Below are positions 13,357 through 23,857 of a stretch of DNA of 64,000 bases, in pieces (positions within the stretch are counted from its first letter, which is position 1; each line of letters begins with the position of its first letter). The stretch covers positions 36,942-100,941 of the forward strand of contig QLIY01000600.1 in assembly GCA_003260075.1 (NCBI GenBank). Direction: 5' to 3'. Below the pieces are notes generated by a model that ran no database searches, was not told the DNA's origin, and saw only the letters and a list, made by a program, of their open reading frames with translations. This stretch comes from Phallusia mammillata. Lineage: Eukaryota > Chordata > Ascidiacea > Phlebobranchia > Ascidiidae. Position numbers and translations under genes: made by a program.

Positions 13357-16044
13357 TTACTCGATGACCTTGAGAACCTTGCCAATGGCGATAGTACGAC
13401 CTTCATCTCGCAGCGTAAAACGACCCATTTGGGCAAAGTCTTTGAAACTTTCAATACAAACTGGTCCTTGGGTTTGTAGTCGGGCTATAACAGTTTGATC
13501 CTGGCAAATAATAGCAAAATAATTAAACAATGCATTTGTAGAAAAAAAGACTAACACAACATACAACAATCCTTGTTACAGACCAAACTACAAACCACCA
13601 GTTTCACACATAATAATCTATCAAAAGGATTTTTTCTGTACTGAGTAGTGAGGTTTCTACCAATTAAAGCATTTTGATGATAAAAAATTGTAACTTTAAG
13701 ACAAAATATGCAACAATAAACCCACAAATATGTCTGTTTAATGTGGTGTAACATGAGATGCTACGTCGTATTGAACAACATTGGATTTGGGCGATCTTAT
13801 GGATTGAATTTGTCGAGTACATGTATGCATGCACAGTTACATTACAATACTCACTTGTTTAACAAATCTAGTTTTCTTTTTCTCTCCAGTTTTGCGATCA
13901 AGAAGATAAAGCAGTTGTTTTATTACCACCTCCTCAATGCATCTGCAAATACAAGAAAATTAATCTACCAGTATATACATACAACTTCACATCTTTATCA
14001 CATATTTAATTGAAAATTGGTGCAAGTGTAAAAATAGCTAAAAATATCTTCTTACGTGTGAATATGCAGGATTGCACTGTATCCTGCGCAGATGATTGAT
14101 TTGTACTCGATTATTGCGATTTGGGCATCAAAAAGTGTTCCAGTGCAACAGAGATCGCCTGGTGAACACAGCACAAATCCCTGACAAAAATATAAAAAGT
14201 ATTAATTTGTTGCTATAATATCCTCAATTTGATTTGACTAAAGAAATACACAAATTTTGCCACCTGTGTTTTTTACAGTTACATATAATATTATTTACAA
14301 AAACCCTATGAGAAAATACAAACCTTTGAAATTTCATCTTCTTCAACAGAGTCTAGTCGAATTTTGACATTTTCCCCAGCCTGAGCAGTTTCAGTGTCAA
14401 CTTCATCAGACTGAATTGCAAGCACTACAACAATATATACACACACATATAAGTATGGCAGAAGTGGCAAAACTTAAGTAAATTAGTCTTTGGGTAATTG
14501 TGAAATAAATCAGTGTCGGTTTAAATAAAAATCTATGTTAGCTTTTGATGGGAACAAAGTTAAATGCACTTCCATACTACAGGTCACTTCTCGGTAAAAT
14601 ATATCATAAAACAACTATATAACCCCCCCCCCATTGTGAAATAAATCAGTGTCGGTTTAAATAAAAATCTATGTTAGCTTCTGATGGGAACAAAGTTAAA
14701 TTCACTTACTACAGGTCACTTCTCGGTAAAATATATCATAAAACAACTAAATCCTCTGATAAAGAAATGAAACCTACCTTTTACTTTCTTTTTGTTTGGC
14801 TGCAAAATTAGGCTTTGGCCCTTTAGGATTTTTCCAGACTCAATTTTACCAATGATAATAACACCCATGTCCTTGTACTTGTCCACAATGGGCAGTCTTA
14901 CTGGGCCAGTTCCAGAACGGGAAACTGTTGGAAGATTATCTAAATATGGAATAAGTGGAAGGTCTGTGTACCAGGGGTGCTTTGAGTATTCTGGTTCCTT
15001 TAGATTAGTTCCCGTTAAACCAGAACATGGCATAAAGTGAACGTCTTTCTTTGGGTTAAATCCAACTTTTTTAAGAAAGGGTGTAAGTTTTTCTTTGCAT
15101 TCCTCATACCGTTCCTGCCTCCAGTTAACAGTCGGATCATCCATTTTGTTTATGAGCACAATCAGTCGTTGAACTCCAGCTGTTTTAGCCAGCATCGCAT
15201 GTTCACGAGTTTGACCACCGCGCTCAAAACCAGTCTCGAATTCCCCTCTTCTCGCTGATATTACCAGGACAGCAATATCTGCTTGTGATGCCCCTCCGAT
15301 CATATTTGGCACAAAACTTCTGTGACCAGGTGCATCAAGGATTGTAAAATGTTTAGTTTCAGTTTCAAAATATGCTCTGCCCACTTCAACAGTTTTTCCC
15401 TTGTCCCTCTCCTCCTGGTTTGTGTCCAGTGCCCAGGAAAGATACCAAGTTTCGCGGTTCTTTTCCTTCGCCTCTCGTTCATACTTTTCCAGTGTACGTT
15501 TATCAACCATCCCAGTAAGGTACATTATTTGGCCGCCAATAGTGGACTTACCAGCATCAACATGTCCAATAAAAACTACATTCAAATGGTCTTCTTTCAT
15601 TCCAGGTTCAGGCTCAGTCTCTTGGGAAATAGGAGGGGTTGATCTTTCGTTGGTGGCTCTTTTCAATTCCTGAGAGGAAGATTTTGGAAGGGGTACTTCC
15701 TCTGCTGGAACAACTTCTTCATTTTGTTCATTATCTACTTTTAAATCTTCCTTGGCATCTGTTTTTACTTCTTGTAGCTGGACTTCTGTATTCTCTTCTT
15801 TTTCCATCATCTGTTCGTTGACATTGTCCCCTTGTGGCGTAATATTGGTTGTTGAAATGTTGGGAACACTTTTAAGAGCGTCTGCTGGTGTTTGTTGTTT
15901 GGAAATTGGTACAAACGCAGCAGCATTTACATTAGGGACAAATGGCTTAGCATCAATATTAAGGTATGTTAAAGATGATGCCACATTACCAGCATCTCCA
16001 CTTGTATCATCCCACTCATCTGGAACTTCTTTTCCATTCATCAT
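13357..16044 (-). CDS. GSPT1: eRF3 / GSPT translation termination GTPase
   Basis: Eukaryotic peptide chain release factor GTP-binding subunit, which partners eRF1 at stop codons in the cytosol. Five exons on the minus strand: 16044-14778, 14424-14324, 14180-14056, 13942-13855, 13500-13357. All junctions are GT-AG and in phase, giving 575 codons (574 aa). Visible motifs: overlapping PAM2-like motifs at about residues 28-46 (LNIDAKPFVPNVNAAAFVP), which bind poly(A)-binding protein in the family; acidic linker to about 150; G1 GHVDAGKST (160-168), G3 DAPGH (237-241), G4 NKMD (299-302). The C-terminal beta barrels end in GRFTLRDEGRTIAIGKVLKVIE. The start is the first ATG of an ATGATG pair in agreement with the family N-terminus. 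Intron 1 contains an allelic-type duplication at 14497-14753. Symbol by family; vertebrates have GSPT1 and GSPT2, so orthology to one of them is not claimed. Confidence 0.96.
14497..14753. repeat. Duplicated intron segment across C run 14623-14632
   Basis: Positions 14497-14622 and 14633-14753 are near-identical versions of eRF3 intron 1, with a few substitutions. The splice donor lies just outside the second copy, so splicing should be unaffected. Confidence 0.85.
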
Positions 16045-16301
16045 TTTTAGTGGCTTGTTTTTTTTGCCGGTAAGACAAGGGCACTTACAGCAAATGCAAG
16101 TGTGAGGTTGAAAACCAAATATTTAAATTATTCTCCAGTGACAGTGTTATCTTAAGACATTCAAGTTTTCTATTTTGGAACATTCTGCACCGAAACATTG
16201 ATATTAACAAGACCAAAAAGTAGTTTATTTGGCACAGGCAGTTAATCACTTGTTTTCAGTTTCACACATTAAACTGCTCACATGAAATCAAGTATTTATA
16301 G

Positions 16302-16919
16302 CAGTGGTTCTCAAACTCGGTTTTCGGGGCCGCATGCGGCTCTTAACTACTTATATTACGGCTCGCACCAGACCTCAGAAAACCACCAAACATTGCTATT
16401 TTAGCTTTCAAAGTAATAATCTTTATTGATTTTCTCAGGGTTTTGTTTTTTTGCTGCCTCCTACACACTTAAAAAAAGGGTCACGTCTAAAACTGCGGGC
16501 CCACTTGGCCAAGCACTTGACCCGCTTGGCCCGCCTCATGCAAGCATAAAAACTGCGGGCCGGCTTGATAAAGCCGTGGGCACGCCTGTCACATGTCATT
16601 AAATTTTGATTTCGACAAGATCTGAACGGCAAGCAATGGATGTAGTGGGCCCGCAGTTTTTCCTTGCGATAGACGCAACAAGCACAGGATATAGTGGGCC
16701 CGCGGTTTTTCGATACGAGAGGTGGGCCAAGCACTGGATATATAGTGGGGCTACAGTTTTTATACTTGCAAGAAGCGGGCCCGCAGTTTTCCAATTGCAT
16801 GAGGCGGGCCAAGTGCTGGGCCAAGCGGGCCAAGTGATCCAAGCGGGCCCGCAGTTTTAGACGTGACCGTTAAAAAAATACCATTTGGCCCCAACAATCA
16901 AAAAGTTTGAGAACCACTG
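16302..16919. mobile_element. hAT MITE with perfect 8-bp TSD, carrying a nested foldback
   Basis: Terminal inverted repeats CAGTGGTTCTCAAACT and AGTTTGAGAACCACTG; target duplication ATTTATAG at 16294-16301 and 16920-16927. It lies upstream of eRF3. Subtracting the insert at 16478-16869 leaves a short element of about 220 bp, so it is non-autonomous. Confidence 0.95.
16478..16869. mobile_element. Nested GC-rich foldback element, 9-bp TSD
   Basis: Inverted termini beginning GGGTCACGTCTAAAACTG on the left and, reversed, CGGTCACGTCTAAAACTG on the right. It is flanked by TTAAAAAAA at 16469-16477 and 16870-16878. The interior has tandem units of GTGGGCCCGCAGTTTT type, much more GC-rich than the surroundings. 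A 9-bp duplication is typical of Mutator-like elements, but the A-rich target makes the exact length uncertain. Confidence 0.8.
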
Positions 16920-16927
16920 ATTTATAG

Positions 16928-17864
16928 TAATTTGGTAGTACATACAAGTAACGCAACTAACAAAGTAAATAAGCGAAGAAATAAGCAAATTAAACAGACA
17001 AAAACACTACATCGTTTGCGCAAATTGAATGATGATGTTAGCTTGGTCCTTGGAAATACGAGCGAATTTTTTCCAAAACATATTCGCGAACTTTAAGCTT
17101 TTCTCTCAGTTTTTGTACATTAAATATTTGTATTTATCAAAACATATAGCCAATATTAACGCAAACAAAAGCCTGACACTAGTAACGTTCATCTTCACGT
17201 GTCAATCTAACGTGCGGAGATTTGCGCAATGTACGTCACACATTTATCCGCATCTACACAACCATTTAAATGGAAATAATAGAGCTGTAATCAACCGGAC
17301 ACAAGAAACAGTTTGTTACCGGCGAAATTGAGTTAAATTGTGTTTTTCTGCGGATTGTGACTAAATTTGCGGCATTTTTCCTTTCAGAATGTTGTATCCT
17401 ACTGTTCATGTTTAGTGTTAAATACTGTTGCCAGAAACCAGTTTAGTTGGTTTGAGATACTAAATGTAACTAATGTTTCAAGACTTATGTGTTTATCGCT
17501 ATGAATTGTGTCCTCGAAATCCATTTTGCAAAACTCCTCACGCCGCCCATGTGCTTGGCGGAAACGTTGTATCTATAATACTCCCCAACCATTTGTCAGA
17601 TAAACATTCTGAGTACTTTACATGTAGGCTAAAATTCACAACTGTTTATTTGGAAAGAAGTCTATAACCGTTTTTTTTATTTTACACTGACGTACTTTTA
17701 TACGATTGTAAGCCGCGGCTTTGACGTTTTTGCCCTTTTGTGCGGCTTACAACCGAGTAAATACGGTATTCGATTTTTATAAGGATACATGCACTTGACT
17801 ACGTGTTAACTAAATGAGTGTAAACTGTACATCATTGGATTTACATCAAAGGGCTGTGCAGTCT
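16928..17864. other. Intergenic between eRF3 and tetraspan gene
   Basis: No protein-like frame. A GCGGCTT-centred inverted repeat lies near 17710-17755 (AAGCCGCGGC and GTGCGGCTTACA), possibly another short palindromic element. Confidence 0.35.
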
Positions 17865-19507
17865 TTAGGTCATGACCATATGCGATGCATTTTCGCGCTT
17901 TCGTCGGACACACGCATACACGGCAGTACATAGATTCAAAAACGACACAAAGAATGAGGTCCAACCTAAATAGATGGAATATGCAAAATCCACTACAGAA
18001 TCTTGTTCTATTTTAGTGAGTTCTTTGTAGAAAGCCTCCTCGTCGATTGTGCCTGGGAAGGGTTCGTTACGTTTTGAGCGAATGCCAATCGTTATGATTC
18101 CGTGCTGAAACTGATCGAAGAAAAGCATAGGGCTGCCGTGTTTTGCATCGACAAACAACACAGTATACACCAACATGCCCACAAAAAGACACATCACTGC
18201 AGATAAAAAAATGTTTGCAGGTTAATATTTTCTATTACTCAAGCTTTTCCATGTTGATGGTTATTTGAATCAGTTATTCTTTACGTGTATCTCGCATTAT
18301 TCTTTAGTTGAAGTCAATACAACACTCATAATTTTGCTTGCGAAATGGGCAACTTACTACTTAGACTGAACACGACTGTTCCAGCAACAAACAAGCTTCT
18401 GCCTTTAGAACCGGCTGGGTCCTGGTGGGAACCAAGGTTAGTTAGCAAAGTCCCTACGATATGAACTATCAAACCAATGATCATGAGAGCTGCTGTTGCG
18501 TGAAGAGTCCTCTCCTCGTTGTTGTCTGCAGATGTAAAACCAAACGTGTGAATAAATAAGGTATAGACTTTGATTTACACGGTAACTGTGATGCCTTGAT
18601 GATAAGACTTGAATTCTTGCAGTTTATGTGTGAATTGTTGTGTCTTTAGAAGATCGTAGACAGATTTTGTTAGTTGGTGCGTTAAATTTACCCAAAACTT
18701 TTTACATTTTATTTAAATGCTAATGTAAAATTATGTAGGCCTACTGGTCTGCACGTACCAAAATCAATTATATCTTCGACTCTAATACTTACGCCCCATA
18801 GTCTCTGTAAAACCGGTGGAATCAATCTCTATATTAAAGAGACCAGATGCAAAACAGACGATGCCCGAATCGTTTAACTTGTTCACCACGCTAACGTAGG
18901 CCATTGCTAGTTCGTCATCCGGATCCAAAACGGAAATGTGCAGACCGAGGAAGCTGCGCAAGTCAATGCAACCCTAAAACAATTTAACTTATTATACGTA
19001 AATTGCAGCAACGTAGCAAGTCAAAAAATTCGGTTGTTTACATATACCACAAATATCTTTAGAATTATTCATTTTTAATGTTTTCTTTACATTTTTGCGG
19101 AATTAATCGATTGTTTATCATACGCTTTTATGTTTTTTACACGGGCCGGACCATTCGGCCAAGTTCCTGACGACAGCGACTGATATATACGTTTGCAATA
19201 ATATGTTTAATTCTATTTGAATAAGAAACCTATGGAAAATATTTTTACATAAAACTGTCCTATTTTATTAGAAGTAATATTTAAACAACATTTTTTCTGC
19301 GTTTTTTTATGTCCATGTCCAATGTGATCTGTTTAAATTTATACTTTTGATTTGGCTTTTCGAATTTCGTAACTGCATGTTGTTTGCCAACGAGACTTCA
19401 ACATACAAAAAACCCACCTTCAACCAGTTGTTGGTGGCCACTGAAATAACCCCAAACAACACGGTGAGGACAGCCAAACAGATGATTGCAATTTTAATGT
19501 TATTCAT
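17865..19507 (-). CDS. Tetraspan membrane protein (claudin/PMP22/clarin-like)
   Basis: Four exons on the minus strand: 19507-19418, 18973-18793, 18525-18358, 18196-17865. All are GT-AG and in phase, 257 codons (256 aa). Four predicted membrane segments: about residues 5-24 (IAIICLAVLTVLFGVISVA); a second with ALMIIGLIVHIVGTLL; a third spanning the exon 3/4 junction (TVVFSLSMMCLFVGMLVYTV); a fourth with IYLGWTSFFVSFLNL. The end is cytosolic and basic (CVRRKREN). The order N-in, large first extracellular loop starting NNWLKGCIDL, and the GW-x-SF motif in the last helix resemble the PMP22/claudin/clarin/CACNG superfamily. The full W-GLW-C-C claudin signature is not present, so the family within the superfamily is unresolved. 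Exon structure is well supported; function unknown. Confidence 0.8.
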
Positions 19508-21083
19508 CTTTTGATCAATATTCTTCAGCTACCTGTGCAAACCTGCTGAAAACCTGTGTAACCTGCTAGAATCAACGTAAATGTGAATTGAATAAAACTG
19601 TGCCAAAAGACACAAGTCTCAGATCGTGATAGTTCGACTTTAACGGTGATATTTCACGTTTCAGACGAACTTACCTCTAGTTTGTTAACGATTATTTTGC
19701 ACATTTAATTGCAGCGTAGTAATTTGTCACGTCGAAGGACAAACTGATACAGAAAAGAAAGTTTTTTGACACGTTTTAACATAACGTCACAAGGCAAAGC
19801 AAAACGACCCCAAATAGGCCAGGGTAGTCGTTTCTAAAAATCGTGGCAACATAAAAATCCCACTGCAATCGTTTTGCATAACCAGTAAAGAACAAAATAG
19901 TTACCCCTTTCTGCCGGTTCCCCCTGACGACAACGTTTTGCAACGAACTTTATGCGCAGAAGACTGTAAAATTGCCCAAGTTTTTCTGCAGGTAACTCTT
20001 ACTATATTACCGTTGTGCCTTCGAAATACGAGTAAAATTCTTTTCCAAAAGTTCACAATATAGGCTACTTATTGGACATCACAATATTGGGAAACCCTGC
20101 TGATTTTTCCTGCTTGACGACAACCTCCCTTTTTCAACAGCATCAACAACTTCCTATAGTTTACAATTGCACTTTGATGTTGGGTTTTTTTTTTGCTGCC
20201 CGCGCGATCATTTCGACTTTAGCATTCGCATTTCTTATCTGAAACACCTATTTTTCGAAGGATCAATTTTAGAACTATTCAAATCCTAGAATGAGATGTT
20301 TCGGACACATTAGTAATTAGTTTAAACTGAAACGATTGTGCATACGCTAACTCCAGCTCATGTTATAATCGAATACTTGCATCCGACATGCATGTATTTA
20401 TTAAACTTTTCTGGAAAGACGCGCCTAAATTTTGAGCGTGAACCCGACCTGAACCCGAAAGTGCCAGCCTGAACCCGGCCTGAACCCGGCCTGAACCCGA
20501 ATCGTTTTTGAGAAGCCCGTTTAGACCCGAAAGTTTGATTAAAACACCTTTTATCTAAAAGCACAACTTAGTAATTATTTTTCGAAACACCAATCCTAAA
20601 ACTATTTGTCCGGAAATTTTACGTACACTTTTTACGTAGTTTAAACGATTTTCATGACCTCGGGCTAGCTGTAATAAAAACATGAGTAATCTTCCGTCGG
20701 TTTTGCAAGAGGGTTATTGCATAATTTGTTGATACTTGATACTTCGCTTACACTGCATTTAAGTTTTTTCATTTTCTATTTGTAAAGAGCCCAATGCGCA
20801 TCTTCAGTACATTGTGAGTGGGTTTAACGTACGCAGCTATTTCCAGCTTGGTGACTGTGCAGTGTAATTGTGTCGCTAAGTGTTCTTTCACCAACCAAAA
20901 TAAACCCAACCCAACTCAACTCATTACTGCTGGTAGCCTGTGTCGTATTTATGACTTCACAAATCGTTTCGCACTATGTTCGTATTTTCGCGCTTAACTT
21001 GCATAAATTACTGCATGTCTGGTGCAAGCCATCGCACTCATAATGGCACGAGTTGATGGGAAAAAGGTTAAAAATTAAAGCGT
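19508..21083. other. Intergenic with CCCGAACC-type repeat remnant
   Basis: No credible gene. At about 20440-20540 there is a repeated CCTGAACCCG motif similar to the interior of the hAT MITE at 37574-37966, so this is probably a decayed relative. An (AACCC)-type stretch lies near 20900. Confidence 0.4.
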
Positions 21084-22350
21084 GCAGCTTCTGATAGCCA
21101 TAGGTTCCATTATTTTCTCACAAATGTATGTTATCTTTTTTTTTAAAAAGGCTGTACAAACAAACTTATTTTCATTTACCATTGATATCAGCATTTAGAA
21201 ACTAAATATTCCATTTGCTGCCACAACGTTTTGCTGTATAGTATTAGTTACAATATAACTTTGACAAAGTAACTATAGTTTAATGCTGATACGGTGCTTA
21301 GGCGCTAATAGCCTATCAACTAAATTTTAACGAAAGCAATACAGCTGCAACCCTTCTACACAAAATCACTGCGATTTGAATGCTTTGCGACATTAAGTTG
21401 CTCAGAGATATGTCTGGTATTGGCAGAATATTGATCAGCTAAAACCCGGTATTTCTGTTCTTAATGATCAATGCCCAAGGCTACAACTGGACGCCCGGCT
21501 AAAAATATGTCGCGAATTTTCGCCGGTGCACGAATGTAGCGCAGCCACCGATTGTACACTCTCTGTTAGATCGGAGAATTTCGTAACTACCAAAGCTTTT
21601 TACCAAAACCCCCCCCCCGTCTGGTATTGGCAGAATATTGATCAGCTAAAACCCGGTATTTCTGTTTTTAATGATCAATGCCCAAGGCTACAACTGGACG
21701 CTCGACTAAAAATATGTCGCGAATTTTCGCCGGTGCACGAATGTTGGCACAGCCACCAATTATTATACACTCGCTGTTAGATGGGAAAATTTCGTAACTA
21801 CCAAAGCTTTTTACCAAAGCCCCCCCCCCTGATAGCCATAGGTTCCATTATTTTCTCACAAATGTATGTTATCTTTTCTTTTTTTTAAAAGGCTGTACAA
21901 ACAAACTTATTTTCATTTACCATTGATATCAGCATTTAGAAACTAAATATTCCATTTGCTGCCACAACGTTTTGCTGTATAGTATTAGTTACAATATAAC
22001 TTTGACAAAGTAACTATAGTTTAATGCTGATACGGTGCTTAGGCGCTAATAGCCTATCAACTAAATTTTAACCAAAGCAATACAGCTGCAACCCTTCTAC
22101 ACAAAATCACTGCGATTTGAATGCTTTGCGACATTAAGTTGCTCAGAGATATGTCTGGTATTGGCAGAATATTGATCAGCTAAAACCCGGTATTTCTGTT
22201 TTTAATGATCAATGCCCAAGGCTACAACTGGACGCTCGACTAAAAATATGTCGCGAATTTTCGCCGGTGCACGAATGTTGGCACAGCCACCAATTATTAT
22301 ACACTCGCTGTTAGATGGGAAAATTTCGTAACTACCAAAGCTTTTTACCA
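21084..22350. repeat. Segment present in three/two versions, split by C runs
   Basis: 21084-21608, then C run 21609-21618, then 21619-21819, then C run 21820-21829, then 21830-22350. The 21415-21605 portion occurs three times and the 21084-21415 portion twice. The versions are strongly similar, differing by substitutions such as ACGCCCGGC/ACGCTCGAC. The order A, partial B, B again suggests redundant haplotype contigs rather than a gene family. No coding function is visible. Confidence 0.85.
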
Positions 22351-23228
22351 AAGAAATTCGTCTGGCCCAATTTGCATTGTCTGCGACAATTGTCTTGTTT
22401 ATTAGCGTCGTAAGTTTATCCAATTGGACACTGTGGCGCACTACAGTAGGTCAGCATTACTCCGGTTTACATGAGCTCCGGTTTCTGCCGTCACATGCAG
22501 GGTAAATTTTTACTCCAAAATGCCCTTTGTTCACATGGCGAAAAAATTACCCTGATTTTAATGTAATAAAACATATTCTCGGGGATCAAATTAGCGTCGG
22601 TTGGGTGTAACGGCTTCCTGGAGAGCGCTCTTTTTTATGTACGCATTTTTGAACATGTGTTAAATTTTCAGCCTATTGTCCATTGCCTGAGCATTTAAAC
22701 GTTTATAAAACAAAACAACACGACCTTGTTGCGTAATATAATGCAAAATCAATTGCGTTTATCAGCAGTCAACAAGTTTTTAATGATCGTTGCTGTTTGC
22801 ATGTTGATAAAGTTTCTACCAACAAATTTTTAAAACACATTGCGCCTGTGAAGCCACAGACGTTGTGAGAAGAGCATCCGGTAAAATTTACCAGGTGTGT
22901 TTTTGAAATTTACCCACCAAATTTACTCGGCTTTATGTGTGTAAAGTGATTTCCAAATGCAAATCTTACGTGAATTAAAGGTAAAGACGTATTAAGTTAT
23001 TCACAATTTAATCCTGTTAAATTTTATTACCCAAACGGAAACGCAAAGAAATATGATTTGAGCATCCATTTTGCAGTTTTTTTTCTTAAAAACTTAACAA
23101 ACATTCCTATGAAAAAATTGTGATAGTTTTATAAACGTGTAAATTGTTGTGTCGCTTGGTGGGGGGCGAGAGTAACTGTTGTTGACTTTTTTTATCTGAT
23201 GAACAACTTCTTCAAGAAAAGTAAAGTA
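22351..23228. other. Non-coding, nothing recognised
   Basis: No frame, RNA gene or repeat pair that I can support. Confidence 0.3.
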
Positions 23229-23236
23229 CGTTAGAC

Positions 23237-23849
23237 CAGGGGTGTCAAACTCGTGGGGTTCGTGGGCCACATTGCAGTTTGGAAATTATGCCAAGGGCCG
23301 GATGTGAATTTTAATCTAGTTTTATACATGTAAACAACCTTGTGCACAGTGTGAAGATCAGTCTTAACCGTTTGTAATGTCATAATTTATGTTATAACGC
23401 TTGTGGTACCTGTTTTTTCGCATTATTTTTACACAATATGCGCACAAAAGTCTGACGCATACGGATACTAGGCTGGTAATACTCTTTTCAGTACCACAAA
23501 ATCTGTTTAGAGCAGTTTGAAAATTAAAAATTTTTGGCAAAGGAGTTTTAACTGCGTCACGGCCGCCAGTACATATATTTTACTCGTCTGTGTGGCCGGA
23601 CGGCTGCAGGTTGTACACCCTTGACTGACGCTGTGAGGAACGGTTTTACTATCGTTTCTACCCATAAAACACGAATGGTTATTTATTAATTAATTTTCTG
23701 TAAATGTCTGCATAAATAATAGCTTTCACTTTGAAAAGTAAGAACAATTTATTATAATTAGATAAAAATCTAACAAAATACTACAATTGTTGTTGAGTGT
23801 TCGTGGGCCGCATTGGAGGGCTTCGTGGGCCGCATGTTTGACACCCCTG
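23237..23849. mobile_element. hAT MITE, 613 bp, TSD CGTTAGAC
   Basis: Starts CAGGGGTGTCAAACTC and ends GTTTGACACCCCTG. Target duplication CGTTAGAC at 23229-23236 and 23850-23857. GTGGGCC subterminal motifs occur at both ends. No transposase frame. Confidence 0.93.
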
Positions 23850-23857
23850 CGTTAGAC

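Noticed and set aside
16490-16860. Reading the GGGCCCGCAGTTTT units as a regulatory array or CpG island of eRF3
   Set aside because: The units lie wholly inside a delimited foldback insertion with target duplications, which explains them without a promoter role.
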